From contig NZ_CANLFB010000020.1 of the NCBI RefSeq assembly GCF_947489755.1, forward strand, positions 26,569 through 90,568: 64,000 nt of DNA, in the 5' to 3' direction. The notes beneath the pieces are model-generated. The model was not told where the DNA came from. It made no database searches and was given only the letters and a program-made list of their open reading frames with translations. A program made the position numbers and the translations under genes. Each line of letters begins with the position of its first letter. Position 1 is the stretch's first letter. Positions 36,734 to 46,596 of this stretch are shown one piece after another. This DNA comes from an uncultured Psychromonas sp. GTDB taxonomy: Bacteria > Pseudomonadota > Gammaproteobacteria > Enterobacterales > Psychromonadaceae.

Positions 36734-39076
36734 TTATATAGTGTATTGGATTAACGCACTGTCTGAATCTGCTTGTTCGCGTAACAATGCTTCAAATTTA
36801 TCTGCTGTCACAGGTCGGCTAAATAAATAGCCTTGTCCATATTCACAATTAATATCACTGAGGAATTGTTTTTGAGCGTCTTCTTCAATTCCTTCTGCAA
36901 CCACTTTTAAATTAAGTGCTTTAGCCATTGCAATGATAGCGGTAACCAGTGATTGATCTGCTTTATTATTAATTAAGTTCATAATGAAAGCGCGATCAAT
37001 TTTTAGCTTAGTGAAAGAAAACTTTTGTAAGTAGCTTAGCGCAGAATAGCCAGTACCAAAATCATCAATACTTAACTCAACCCCCATGTCACGTAGAGAT
37101 TTCAACATATCAAATAACTCGCCTTCTTGATTAATCAACAAGCTTTCTGTTACTTCTACATCTAACTTATTTGCTGGCAGACCAGTTTCTAATAATACTT
37201 GTTGAATTTCTGCTAATAATTTTTCACAATTTCTAAATTGTACGCTAGAAAAGTTAACGGCCATTTGTAAAGGGGTGATCGTCTGCCATTTGGCTGCTTG
37301 CTCAGCCGCAGTATGTAAAGCAAAACTACCTAATTGCTCTATGAGATTGTTTTGCTCTGCAATGGCGATAAATTCATCTGGTGGAACAAAACCAAGCTCA
37401 CTATCTGTCCAGCGCATTAATGCCTCAGCGCCTATAATTTTCTGCGTACTCAGGTCGATTAAAGGTTGGTAATACATTTCTAGTGTTTTTTCTTTAATTG
37501 CCTTATGTAGACGAATATTAATCGTTACTTTACGGTTTACCTCATCATTCATTTTAGATTCATAGAAATTAAAGTTATTACGCCCATTACCTTTTACTTT
37601 ATACAATGCCATATCAGCATTTTTTAATAATGCTTCAGCAGTATTAGCATCATTTGGATAGATGGCTAAGCCAATGCTAGTTGATGTATGTAAAAGATGT
37701 TTATCCATTTGAAAGGGTTTATTAAATAAATGAAGCACTTTATAGGCTAATTGAGATGCTTTTTCTAAGTCTTCTAATTCATGGATAACCACCATGAATT
37801 CATCGCCACTTAAACGTGCAACAGTATCTGTTTTTCGGAAGATATTAAGCAGTCGTTTACTTGTTTCTTGTAGTATTTTGTCACCTGCAGCATGACCTAA
37901 TGTATCGTTGATTTGTTTAAAATTATCTAAATCTATATACATTAGTAATACTTTTTTATTACTGCGTTCACAGCAATCTATCGCAAAGTTTAATTTTTGT
38001 AAGCTATAACTTCGGTTAGGTAAACCTGTTAAGGAGTCATGTGTTGCTTGGTAGGCTAATTTTTCTTCCGACAGTTTACGTTTTTTTATCTCTTCTTCTA
38101 ATAACTCATTATGTATCGATAGTTCTTTTCGGCGTTTAGTTGAATTGGCTATTTTTGTATTAAGAAGTGTATTTTTTCGGTCGATATAAAATAAATAATA
38201 TAGCGTTAAAAAGACTGGAATAGCCAATAAAGAAATAACTAAAACAAACCATTTAGAGGTAAATAATTCTGTGCTATTAATGCTTTCAAACCAAGCTTCT
38301 AATACAAAAGGTGTATCTATAATCTCAGCCTTTAAATTAAAAATATGTTGATAATCATTGCTAGTATATTCATGATTATGTTTCTTAGAATGCGTTAAAG
38401 AGTCCCAAATAAATAAGTCTCCATACTGACTTCTTAAGGCTATATGGCTACCACTCCCTTCATATTCTTGAGCTGTTACGAGGGAAATAATAAGTGCTTT
38501 ATTAAACTCTGCGATGAGTATGGCAATCGGTTGATAATTGAAATAAACAATGGTGGATAAACGAATACTTATTTCTTCTTTGCTATCGTTGATGAGCAGT
38601 TTTTGATCTACCGTTTTTAAATCTAATATATTGATATTGGAGTTATCGAATGTTGATTCATTTTTATACTGTTCACTATCGGCAATGATTGAGCCATCTA
38701 ATGCTAATAGTGAAATACGAGAAAAAATAGGATTTAATTTTTTCTCTCCTGACTCAACTTGCTGTTGGATGAGTTCCTCTACGTTAAATAAGCTGGCGCG
38801 TAGTCCGTAGGTCATCGACATACCGGAGTGCTTATTTGCAAAAAAGGTCGTTATTGTTTTATCTGTGGAGACGATATTTAAGTTACGCTTTGCAAGTTCA
38901 AAATAATTGCTTAATAATTCTGCATAATGATTTACTTTTAAATGTAATTCATTGTATCTAGATTCTTCTAACTTCTTTTGTCCGATATTAGTAACCGTTA
39001 ATATTAACAGCAAATACCCTGCAAGCATTATACTAGCAATAACAATGGCATTTTTACTGGTAAACCAAGGTCGCAT
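36734..39076 (-). CDS. Membrane GGDEF/EAL protein paired with a binding protein
   Basis: The protein of about 780 residues has a first membrane helix near residues 10-30, a periplasmic sensor region to about residue 275, a second helix, a coiled coil, then GGDEF (SGDEF near residue 423) and EAL (GAEALMRW near 551) domains. DDFGTGYSALSYL and VAEGIEE are intact, so phosphodiesterase activity is likely. It is the second gene of an operon, 2 bp or so after a periplasmic solute-binding protein that probably feeds it a ligand signal. I prefer the ATG at 39076, since the ATG at 39082 overlaps the AAGGATG ribosome-binding site. Confidence 0.88.
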   Translation of the reverse strand: MRPWFTSKNAIVIASIMLAGYLLLILTVTNIGQKKLEESRYNELHLKVNHYAELLSNYFELAKRNLNIVSTDKTITTFFANKHSGMSMTYGLRASLFNVEELIQQQVESGEKKLNPIFSRISLLALDGSIIADSEQYKNESTFDNSNINILDLKTVDQKLLINDSKEEISIRLSTIVYFNYQPIAILIAEFNKALIISLVTAQEYEGSGSHIALRSQYGDLFIWDSLTHSKKHNHEYTSNDYQHIFNLKAEIIDTPFVLEAWFESINSTELFTSKWFVLVISLLAIPVFLTLYYLFYIDRKNTLLNTKIANSTKRRKELSIHNELLEEEIKKRKLSEEKLAYQATHDSLTGLPNRSYSLQKLNFAIDCCERSNKKVLLMYIDLDNFKQINDTLGHAAGDKILQETSKRLLNIFRKTDTVARLSGDEFMVVIHELEDLEKASQLAYKVLHLFNKPFQMDKHLLHTSTSIGLAIYPNDANTAEALLKNADMALYKVKGNGRNNFNFYESKMNDEVNRKVTINIRLHKAIKEKTLEMYYQPLIDLSTQKIIGAEALMRWTDSELGFVPPDEFIAIAEQNNLIEQLGSFALHTAAEQAAKWQTITPLQMAVNFSSVQFRNCEKLLAEIQQVLLETGLPANKLDVEVTESLLINQEGELFDMLKSLRDMGVELSIDDFGTGYSALSYLQKFSFTKLKIDRAFIMNLINNKADQSLVTAIIAMAKALNLKVVAEGIEEDAQKQFLSDINCEYGQGYLFSRPVTADKFEALLREQADSDSALIQYTI

Positions 39077-39084
39077 AATCATCC

Positions 39085-40011
39085 TTATTTATTCTCAATC
39101 TTGAAGAAGTCGGGATAGAAATTAAAGACAGAGGGATAATACTTTTTCACTAGTACATTGTATTGGCCGCTTTGCTGCATACCTTTTAGGTATTGATTGA
39201 AAGCTTTACGTAATTCTGGCGAATCTTTACGGAAACCAACGCCCATCTTTTGATCTTCTGAAATTGGGCCGATAACTTTTGTCTCACCTGGCCATTTTTG
39301 TAACCCAATTAAAATATCTGGTACATCAAGTAATGTACTCTCTGCATCGTTATTCAATATGGCGGGTATCATTTCACTTAATTTTAACTCTGTGACAGGT
39401 AGTATTATCTTTGCATCCGTATCGTATAAATTATATAAATCTGGGTCAATACAGGTTTGTTTCATCGCTAACACACTATGGCCTTCAAGTGCTTTTTTTA
39501 CAGCAATAATGTCTTGAATGACAGATCCTGAAGGGGTTATTGGCTTGAGTGATGAGTCTGTTCTTGCCATTAACCAAACAGCAGATGGGAAATAATCATT
39601 TGAAAAATCAACAACCTCAGTGCGCCATGGCAATATTGTTGTGCCGCTCGCAAGGAGATCGCCTTTAATGTCATGAGTGACATGTCCTCTGATGAGACCG
39701 GTATTAGAATAATGAGCATTACGTCCAGTTAATAGGGTAAATGCATTAGACCAACTTGCTCTGACATATTCATATTTGACGCCCAAATGCTTGGCAAAGC
39801 CTTTCATTAACTCAATGTCAAAACCATTGACTACGGTTTTATTGTCCTCTTCGTAAATCATAACAAAGTTAGCGTAAGGGATCCCTATGTGACGCAATAC
39901 ACCATCTGCTTTAACATCGGCTAAATCTCGGGCATGACTGAGGTTACTAAAAAAGCAAAGTAAAAGTAATAGGATGGTGTTTGTTAGATGTCTGTATTTT
40001 GGCATGACCAT
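39085..40011 (-). CDS. Periplasmic solute-binding protein, family 3
   Basis: The 308-residue protein has a signal peptide (to about residue 27, LSHA-R). A family 3 amino acid-type binding fold follows: GVLRHIGIPYANFVMIYEE, TVVNGFDIELMKGFAKHLGVKYEYVRASW and late KMGVGFRKDSPELRKAFNQYLKGMQQSGQYNVL. No ABC permease or ATPase lies nearby. Instead the next gene encodes a GGDEF/EAL protein with a periplasmic sensor, so this protein probably works as a ligand receptor for c-di-GMP signalling, as NspS does with MbaA in Vibrio cholerae. The ligand is unknown. Confidence 0.85.
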   Translation of the reverse strand: MVMPKYRHLTNTILLLLLCFFSNLSHARDLADVKADGVLRHIGIPYANFVMIYEEDNKTVVNGFDIELMKGFAKHLGVKYEYVRASWSNAFTLLTGRNAHYSNTGLIRGHVTHDIKGDLLASGTTILPWRTEVVDFSNDYFPSAVWLMARTDSSLKPITPSGSVIQDIIAVKKALEGHSVLAMKQTCIDPDLYNLYDTDAKIILPVTELKLSEMIPAILNNDAESTLLDVPDILIGLQKWPGETKVIGPISEDQKMGVGFRKDSPELRKAFNQYLKGMQQSGQYNVLVKKYYPSVFNFYPDFFKIENK

Positions 40012-40085
40012 AATAAAGACTCCTTATCATAAGGTGGTTATTATTAAGGGTGCCACGATTATACCTATAATTGATTAAAACTAAA

Positions 40086-40107
40086 GGCCACTTATTGTTA
40101 AGTGGCC
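40086..40107 (-). terminator. Terminator of class V aminotransferase gene
   Basis: GGCCACTTA pairs with TAAGTGGCC around a 4-nt loop, followed on the minus strand by a T-rich tract, directly after the stop codon. Confidence 0.85.
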
Positions 40108-40134
40108 GAGGTATTGAATTTATATTAGGTGGTT

Positions 40135-41526
40135 TTATACCATGTCATTATAAATATTAAGCATTGCTTCGACTAAACCATTGACGTTATTTTCATCATG
40201 GAATAAGTGAGTTGAAATTCTTAATGCATGCGTATCTTCGGTATCACTTTGCAGTATTTTAAAGTCCGTAGTACGAATAATAAATCCAGTTTCTTCGCGT
40301 AATCGATCTCTAAACTCTGTTAATGTGTCTAAGTCATTAACATCACTAAATGGGTTGAAACTAGTAATAGCACTGGCTAGCTCATCAATATCTGGTGAAT
40401 ATATTGCTGCCTTTGGAAAGCTTGCTTTTATTTGTTGTTTACATAGTTTACTGAGTGATAAAACGCGCGCTTCAATGACATCTCGTCCAATCTCATCCCA
40501 CATCGCGCATGCATCTGTTAATGCTTGTTTCGCAGGATAGTTATCGTTACCAATATATTGAAATTGTAATTGTGTACCTAAATAATCAGCATGGCCTAAC
40601 GATGAATTAATAAACCATAGTGGGTTTTCTCGATCAGACCAATATTCGTCTAATCGTTGTGCACTGTTTAATACAAATAATATTCCTGTTGCACCTGGAC
40701 CACATTGCCACTTATGTCCTGCTCCAGTATAAAAGTCACAACCGATATCATGGAAGTCTAGATCTAACATGCCGATGCCATGTGCACCGTCAATAAGCGT
40801 GGGTATTTGATTCGGAATCGCGACTTCTTGGCAAATACGTTTAGCAGGTAAGCGCGTCCCTGTTTTGTAAGTAATATGAGAAAAGGTAATTAAACGTACT
40901 CTGCCGGCATATTCATTGGCAGCTTCAGTAAATAAGTCTACAAATTGTTGTTCGGTAATGCTGTTATCACCGGTATCCACTGGGATATCTAAATAAACAA
41001 CTTCTACACCATAACGAGCCGCGACAATATATAAAGGTGAATTAGCAGCGACATGCTCATGATGTGTTGTGAGTATCACATCACCAGATTCAAAGTGTAG
41101 TCCGTTAATGATGCTACACATACCATCGGTTGTATTACGGTTTAATATAATTTCGTCAGCATTTGCACCAAACCCTTCAGCGATACTCGTGGTCATCTCT
41201 GTTACATAAGGCCATTCACCAAACTTGTTTTGCATATCCCATGGATTTTCTGCAACACTTTGGTTGTTCTCTTTGTAATTTTTTAAGATATCTTTAGGCA
41301 TAGAACCCGTCGTACCAATGTTCATGTAAGTTGTTTTTTTATCTAACACAAACTCTTTCTGTACTTTATTCCATAACTTTTTTTCTTTATTTTGGTGTTT
41401 GTTATGTTTTGATTTAGCACTTGCTTGTGTTGGTAATAAACTTGCAGTTAATCCAGCAGCTGCGATCCCTGTTGATACTTTTAAAAAATGTCTACGATCC
41501 GGTGAAATACCTTTTTCTTCAATCAT
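40135..41526 (-). CDS. Tat-exported class V aminotransferase (isopenicillin N epimerase-like)
   Basis: The 463-residue protein starts with a twin-arginine signal (D-R-R-H-F-L-K near residue 10, then a hydrophobic stretch ending ASA). A PLP-dependent class V fold follows, with NIGTTGSMP, NRNTTDGM, TTHHEHVAANSPLY, LIDGAHGIGMLDLDF and GAGHKWQCGPGATG, where the Lys binds PLP. Relatives act as cysteine desulfurases or isopenicillin N epimerase-like enzymes. The Tat signal puts this one in the periplasm already folded with its cofactor. The substrate is unknown. AAGGACTTAAC precedes the ATG. Confidence 0.85.
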   Translation of the reverse strand: MIEEKGISPDRRHFLKVSTGIAAAGLTASLLPTQASAKSKHNKHQNKEKKLWNKVQKEFVLDKKTTYMNIGTTGSMPKDILKNYKENNQSVAENPWDMQNKFGEWPYVTEMTTSIAEGFGANADEIILNRNTTDGMCSIINGLHFESGDVILTTHHEHVAANSPLYIVAARYGVEVVYLDIPVDTGDNSITEQQFVDLFTEAANEYAGRVRLITFSHITYKTGTRLPAKRICQEVAIPNQIPTLIDGAHGIGMLDLDFHDIGCDFYTGAGHKWQCGPGATGILFVLNSAQRLDEYWSDRENPLWFINSSLGHADYLGTQLQFQYIGNDNYPAKQALTDACAMWDEIGRDVIEARVLSLSKLCKQQIKASFPKAAIYSPDIDELASAITSFNPFSDVNDLDTLTEFRDRLREETGFIIRTTDFKILQSDTEDTHALRISTHLFHDENNVNGLVEAMLNIYNDMV

Positions 41527-41575
41527 GTTAAGTCCTTTATGTTAGATGAAAGACAAGAATAGAGGATCTTTGATA

Positions 41576-41619
41576 AAAATCCTTAACTTTTTTCAGATAT
41601 ATTTGAAGTTAAGGATTTT
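41576..41619 (-). terminator. Terminator of GreA/B-like gene
   Basis: AAAATCCTTAACTT pairs with AAGTTAAGGATTTT; on the minus strand the second arm runs into T residues. It lies in the 238-bp gap downstream of the GreA/B-like gene. Confidence 0.82.
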
Positions 41620-41764
41620 AATTGTTTGTTTTATATGGTTTAAATTTAAGTGGGTTGTATAAAGTAGGGGAGTTCAAATTTATTATTCGGTGTAGAACTT
41701 ACTAATGACTAACGCTAAAACGATTAAATGATAAGCGCTATATCTCTATAATAAGCGCCATTAG

Positions 41765-42238
41765 TTAAATGATTTGTAGGATCTCAAAGTGTTGTTTTTT
41801 GTTATTGATAGTAATACTAACTTGATCATCGGTTTGTTGATTTAATAAAGCCGCTCCAATAGGTGACTCAGGAGTAATGACTAGAACAGTGTGTTGTTCC
41901 CATTTTAATTTTACGCCACCTGCAACGGGGCAAATTAATAGATATTTTGCTTCATCAAGTTCGTTTACTAATACCACTAACGCACCAAGCCCCCCTGTTG
42001 TTGATTTATTAAGAGGTAGACTGATACAAGCATCAATATCTGCCTGACATTGTGTCACTCGTTGCGATTGACCTTGTGCTAAATAAGCCGCTTCTAAAGC
42101 TAATGTGTCGTATTTATTTTCAGCTACATTTTCTTCGCTTGTTGCTGTTTCATGGGCACGTTTAGCCGCTGCTTTTGCATTATTTAAAAGAGACTGTAAA
42201 TGGGTCATTAGTTGTTGGTGTAGCTGAATTTTATTCAT
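41765..42238 (-). CDS. GreA/GreB family protein
   Basis: The 157-residue protein has an N-terminal helical hairpin rich in Ala and Lys, with AAKRAHETATSEENVAENKYDTLALEAAYLAQGQ. A C-terminal FKBP-like GreA/B domain includes LICPVAGGVKLK and VLVITPESPIGAALLNQ. It probably binds the RNA polymerase secondary channel, though it differs from true GreA/GreB and may be a modulator. It lies about 110 bp downstream of the ABC exporter gene on the same strand and is followed by a strong terminator. Confidence 0.78.
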   Translation of the reverse strand: MNKIQLHQQLMTHLQSLLNNAKAAAKRAHETATSEENVAENKYDTLALEAAYLAQGQSQRVTQCQADIDACISLPLNKSTTGGLGALVVLVNELDEAKYLLICPVAGGVKLKWEQHTVLVITPESPIGAALLNQQTDDQVSITINNKKQHFEILQII

Positions 42239-42347
42239 ATTACTTATTCACAGTTTCAGTTCTAATGTTAGTGGGCGTGCATTATCAGTAACTCTCTACT
42301 TTGAATCAAGCTTAATGACTTTATTTAATAGCTTAGCTTAATTAACC

Positions 42348-44150
42348 TCAATTATGTTGTAGTCCGCCATATAAGGTTTGATATAGGCCATCTTGAGCGA
42401 GTAAATCTTGGTGGGTTCCTGATTGGCTTACTTTTCCCTCTTCTAATACATAGATATTATCAGCTTGTTTAACAGCAGATAGTCGATGGGCGATAATTAA
42501 AGTGGTGCGATCTGCAAGGAAACTGGTGAGTGCAGTATGTAATGTACTTTCTGTTTGTGTATCTAATGCAGAAGTGGCTTCGTCTAAAATAACTAATTGT
42601 GGATCGGTCAGTACCATTCTCGCGATGGCGACGCGTTGTCGTTGTCCGCCAGATAAACGTAAACCCTGGCGTCCTAACGGTGTATCTAATCCGTCTGTGA
42701 GTTTTTTGCTCACATCGTTAAGTTGCGCGACGTCTAGGGCATGCCATAACTGTTGATCTGTATAGTCTAATCCAAGTGATAAATTCTGACGTAATGTGTC
42801 GTTAAATAACACGGGTTGTTGCAATACCACAGAAATATGATCTCGTATGACATCGAAACCAATATCATTGCTGTTCTCACCATTAAATAAAATACTGCCA
42901 CTATTGGCTTTATAAACACCAATTAATAATTGAATGAGTGTTGATTTACCACTGCCGCTAGCCCCGACTAAAGCAATTTTTTTACCCGCAGGAATCGTTA
43001 AACTTAAATCGTTAAGGACTTGTGTTTCATCATCATAAGCAAAGTTAATATTGTCGATACGTACTTCAATAGCTTGTTTTTGTAAGAAAGGATTTACTTT
43101 ATTAACTGATCGCTCATCTTCTTCAAGGTGCATCAGCGTGTTGATGCGTTTTAAGGCTGCCGAAGCGCTATACCAAGAGAACTGAATATTCAGCAACTCT
43201 TGCATTGGAGACAACATAAACCATAGGTAACCAAATACAGCAAAAATTTGCCCAATACTCAGGTCACTAAAAAGTACCATTAACATGGCAACAGCTCTGA
43301 ATAATTCAAAGCCTAATAAAAAGAGTAAAAATGAAAACCGACCTGCAGCTTCACTTTGCCATGCATATTTATCTGCGCTGCTACGAATTTCATCTGCTTG
43401 GCCTTTAAGATCATTTAAAAAGGCTTTTTCTCGATTTGAAGCCCGTAATTGATAGATCCCGTCAAGCGTTTCAATTAAACGATTCTGAAATGATTCAAAG
43501 GCTTGGTTTTCATTTTTTTTAAGGTGTTTAACACGGCTTCCTAATTTACGTGAACAATAAACAACGAGGGGATTGACCAATAAGATAAATAAGCCTAATC
43601 GCCAGTCAATCCATAATAAAATGAAAGCCGTGCCTAATACCGTGAAAAAGCTAACGATGAAGCGACTTAAGGTGCTGCCAATAAAGCCATCGATAGTTTC
43701 AATATCAGTAATGAGATGAGAGTTAATACCGCCACTACCGCGCGTTTCATATTGGCGAATGCTAATACGTCCAATTTTATCAAGCAGTTGCTTACGAATA
43801 TTACAGGTAATGGTTTTCGATACTAAGGTGAATTGACGACTTTGGAGAATGCCAAGCAATTGGCTTGCTATGCGCATGACAAGTACGGTTATGAATATAA
43901 AGATAATGTAATTAGCGGGTTGTTGCCATTGTTCGGAAATAAACTGATTAATAAATGCAACGCCTGAAGCTGGTTGCTTTAATAGAATTTCATCGACCAT
44001 CAACGGCATTAATAATGGAATAGGCACACTGACTAGCGTGGCCAATATCGCGATAAAATTGGCTGTAATAAGGCGCTTCTTATGCTGCTTTGCTTGTGTA
44101 ATTAACCAAGACCAATTTATCGTAGGTGTATCGCTCAATATGAAAACCAT
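42348..44150 (-). CDS. ABC exporter, fused permease and ATPase
   Basis: The 600-residue protein has six membrane helices (to about residue 320) followed by an ABC ATPase domain with Walker A GASGSGKST, signature LSGGQRQRVAIAR, Walker B LVILDEATSALD and a switch histidine (IIAHRL). This is the MsbA/LmrA type of half-transporter that works as a homodimer, or with a partner, to export lipids, drugs or peptides. No partner half-transporter is present. The substrate cannot be read from the sequence. The HD-GYP-like gene lies 58 bp upstream on the same strand, so they may share a transcript. Confidence 0.88.
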   Translation of the reverse strand: MVFILSDTPTINWSWLITQAKQHKKRLITANFIAILATLVSVPIPLLMPLMVDEILLKQPASGVAFINQFISEQWQQPANYIIFIFITVLVMRIASQLLGILQSRQFTLVSKTITCNIRKQLLDKIGRISIRQYETRGSGGINSHLITDIETIDGFIGSTLSRFIVSFFTVLGTAFILLWIDWRLGLFILLVNPLVVYCSRKLGSRVKHLKKNENQAFESFQNRLIETLDGIYQLRASNREKAFLNDLKGQADEIRSSADKYAWQSEAAGRFSFLLFLLGFELFRAVAMLMVLFSDLSIGQIFAVFGYLWFMLSPMQELLNIQFSWYSASAALKRINTLMHLEEDERSVNKVNPFLQKQAIEVRIDNINFAYDDETQVLNDLSLTIPAGKKIALVGASGSGKSTLIQLLIGVYKANSGSILFNGENSNDIGFDVIRDHISVVLQQPVLFNDTLRQNLSLGLDYTDQQLWHALDVAQLNDVSKKLTDGLDTPLGRQGLRLSGGQRQRVAIARMVLTDPQLVILDEATSALDTQTESTLHTALTSFLADRTTLIIAHRLSAVKQADNIYVLEEGKVSQSGTHQDLLAQDGLYQTLYGGLQHN

Positions 44151-44208
44151 GCTTATTTGATAGTAAGCGAATTGTACTTAATCTTGGTTAATATTCTATT
44201 TTTATCAA

Positions 44209-46596
44209 CTAATTTAAATATTTACTGATATCAACATCATCGAACTGAATCTCATATAAAAACTTATTTGCATATTTTATATAAATTTTACTGCTTAGAA
44301 ATAATTTAAATAGGTTCATGTCAATCACTTGATCTATGGCTAATTGATGTAAAACGTCAATCGCAGTACTCAATGATTCGACCTTTTGTTGAGGTGTTTT
44401 AACCGACGTTAAGGTTTCAAAAATATCTGTCATAAGCAAAATTTTTGAGGTTATAGAAAAGTCTGGATTACTTGAATCAGAAGGGCAGCTTACCTGTTTT
44501 AATACAGGATGATAAGCGGATAGATCTCGGACTTTAATGACTTGTTTATGAGTTGTCGGTAATGCTTTTAACAAGTTGATTGTACTAAGAGTACTTTGGT
44601 TTATTTCAAATTTATCTTCTATTGTTAATGTCCCTTTAGGGATCGATAAATTATATAATTCACCAAAATTATAAAGGTGATCTGCGACTTCTATTTTTAT
44701 ACCTGAATCGACTTGAGTGATATTGTTGCGTTTAATAATATGTTCTTTTTTATCGCTTAATAGTGTTTCTTGTGCGGGTAGCTTTTGTTTTTTATCTGTT
44801 AATCTAAGTTTTTCAATAGATGATAAACCCAATCTATCATCAAAATAACGTAACCAAGTTTGTGCACCAATTTTATGTAATCGGAGCGTATCTTGTTCAG
44901 ACATCGTGGTATCACCTAGGTTAGCTTTAGCAACAAATCCAAAGTCTCGCATTAGCTGTAATTGTTGTTTAATTAATGTTTCTTTAAGTGGTTTATTTTG
45001 TTCTGGATTACTTCTACTTTCTTTAAAATAAGTAATTTCAGCATCTCGCCATAGTATTTCAAAACGCATTCTAATTTCATGGATACGGTTATAATTGGCT
45101 TCTAATTTAGTGCTTTTACTTGTCACTTGTTGAGCTGTTGTGAGTTTTCCGTAATGGTATGACCATGCATTACTAGTGAATTCGCTTAGCATCACTTCAT
45201 TGGCTTGTTCAAAAGCAGGTAAATCAGATTTTAAACTTGCTTTGGCTAGCATCATTCCTAATTCTGGAGCTCTGTTAGCGTGCCCGAAGGTATAAGGCGA
45301 CTTCTCGTCAATTGCTTGTGCAATTTGTTTAATAAAGAGTTCTGTCATCTGTTTTTGTTGGATTTGATAATCTTCAATTGATTGGCTCATTTCAATCATT
45401 GAGTTATTTAACTCTTTCAGTTCAGTGACTCTACTTACAACCTGTTGTAATTGTTTATAGTCTTTCCCTTTTACTCTTTTGACTTCATTTAATAATCCTT
45501 TAATTGCTTTGGTTAAAGGCGAAGAAAAACACCATGAGAGAATGAGTAACAAGGCTAAGCTGAACGCTGTAATTTGTATCGATGTTTTGATACTTGGAAG
45601 GAGCAGTGTTTCTTTCGCGACTAAAATAGCTAAATAGCTATTGGTAGTGGTTTTATCATCCACTTCAGCAATATAAACATAGTAAGGTTTATCGTTAATG
45701 GTCACACTATTCAGTTTGTTCATGCTTGTGTGATGCTGAGCCATCTCGCTTAATACAGGATAAGGAATGTGAGATAACTTATTGGTATGAGTCGTGCGTT
45801 CTATTGGTTGGTTTGAACCTAATAACTGACCCGCACCGTTATATAAGTAGATTTCATCGAGTAATGAGTTTTGGTTCTTGTCATTAATTATTTGTAGGTT
45901 ATTTGAAAGTGAGTTTAACGTGACATCGATGGCTAATACGGTTTGCGTATTCGGTACTTTGATCGAGTATGTTTGTTTTAATGAACTTGAATTCGTTAAA
46001 GAAAAAACATTAGATTTATTACTGGTTAATATCTTTGCATCTTTATACCAAGGGAGGTTGACAATATTTTCATTATTCTCTTCTTCACGCTGGCTAATAA
46101 CATTAAATGTATCGTCAAAATAAGTGTATTGACGTATTTTTTGGTTTCCTTGTTCTGAAACCGAGACAAGCAACCATTTAGCGGATTCAGCGTCGGCTAA
46201 GCTCTGAGCATTTTTTGCATTATTTAAATGTCTTAACTGTTGTAAGTTGCCGTTTTCAAAACCAAGAGAAATTGAGTCGTATGATGGATTTTCTACCATT
46301 ACATTAGCAAATAATTGTAATGCGTCAGGATGGATCTTTTGATTAACGAGTAGCTTATTAAATTTAGAAAGCAGTATGCTGTAATGGTTAGCTATTTGAT
46401 CGGCCTGCTTTATCTTATTACTAATAACATTAGCTTTCGTATCATAAAGCGCTAAAGCCGATTTTTGGGCTGTCGATTGGCTAACATAATATTGTAGAGC
46501 GACGGTTATTGTTGTCATCAGAAGGCAAATAAAGATAAAAGCTCTGATTAAGGTAAAACGGATTGAGCGCGTTGTTTTTTTTGTCTTTGTAGACAT
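44209..46596 (-). CDS. Degenerate HD-GYP membrane receptor
   Basis: The 795-residue protein has two membrane helices (about residues 15-35 and 345-365) enclosing a Cache-like periplasmic sensor, then a HAMP-like segment and an HD-GYP-like domain. Landmarks such as AIDEKSPYTFGHANRAPELGMML, KLTTAQQV, HEIRMRFEILWRDAEI and TDIFETLTS show the homology. However, the metal-binding HD is H-Y (S-Y-H-Y-G-K) and the HHE and GYP motifs are replaced by unrelated residues (S-A-Y-H-P and following). It therefore cannot hydrolyse c-di-GMP in the usual way and is probably a receptor or regulator. AGGATGAATC precedes the ATG. Confidence 0.82.
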   Translation of the reverse strand: MSTKTKKTTRSIRFTLIRAFIFICLLMTTITVALQYYVSQSTAQKSALALYDTKANVISNKIKQADQIANHYSILLSKFNKLLVNQKIHPDALQLFANVMVENPSYDSISLGFENGNLQQLRHLNNAKNAQSLADAESAKWLLVSVSEQGNQKIRQYTYFDDTFNVISQREEENNENIVNLPWYKDAKILTSNKSNVFSLTNSSSLKQTYSIKVPNTQTVLAIDVTLNSLSNNLQIINDKNQNSLLDEIYLYNGAGQLLGSNQPIERTTHTNKLSHIPYPVLSEMAQHHTSMNKLNSVTINDKPYYVYIAEVDDKTTTNSYLAILVAKETLLLPSIKTSIQITAFSLALLLILSWCFSSPLTKAIKGLLNEVKRVKGKDYKQLQQVVSRVTELKELNNSMIEMSQSIEDYQIQQKQMTELFIKQIAQAIDEKSPYTFGHANRAPELGMMLAKASLKSDLPAFEQANEVMLSEFTSNAWSYHYGKLTTAQQVTSKSTKLEANYNRIHEIRMRFEILWRDAEITYFKESRSNPEQNKPLKETLIKQQLQLMRDFGFVAKANLGDTTMSEQDTLRLHKIGAQTWLRYFDDRLGLSSIEKLRLTDKKQKLPAQETLLSDKKEHIIKRNNITQVDSGIKIEVADHLYNFGELYNLSIPKGTLTIEDKFEINQSTLSTINLLKALPTTHKQVIKVRDLSAYHPVLKQVSCPSDSSNPDFSITSKILLMTDIFETLTSVKTPQQKVESLSTAIDVLHQLAIDQVIDMNLFKLFLSSKIYIKYANKFLYEIQFDDVDISKYLN

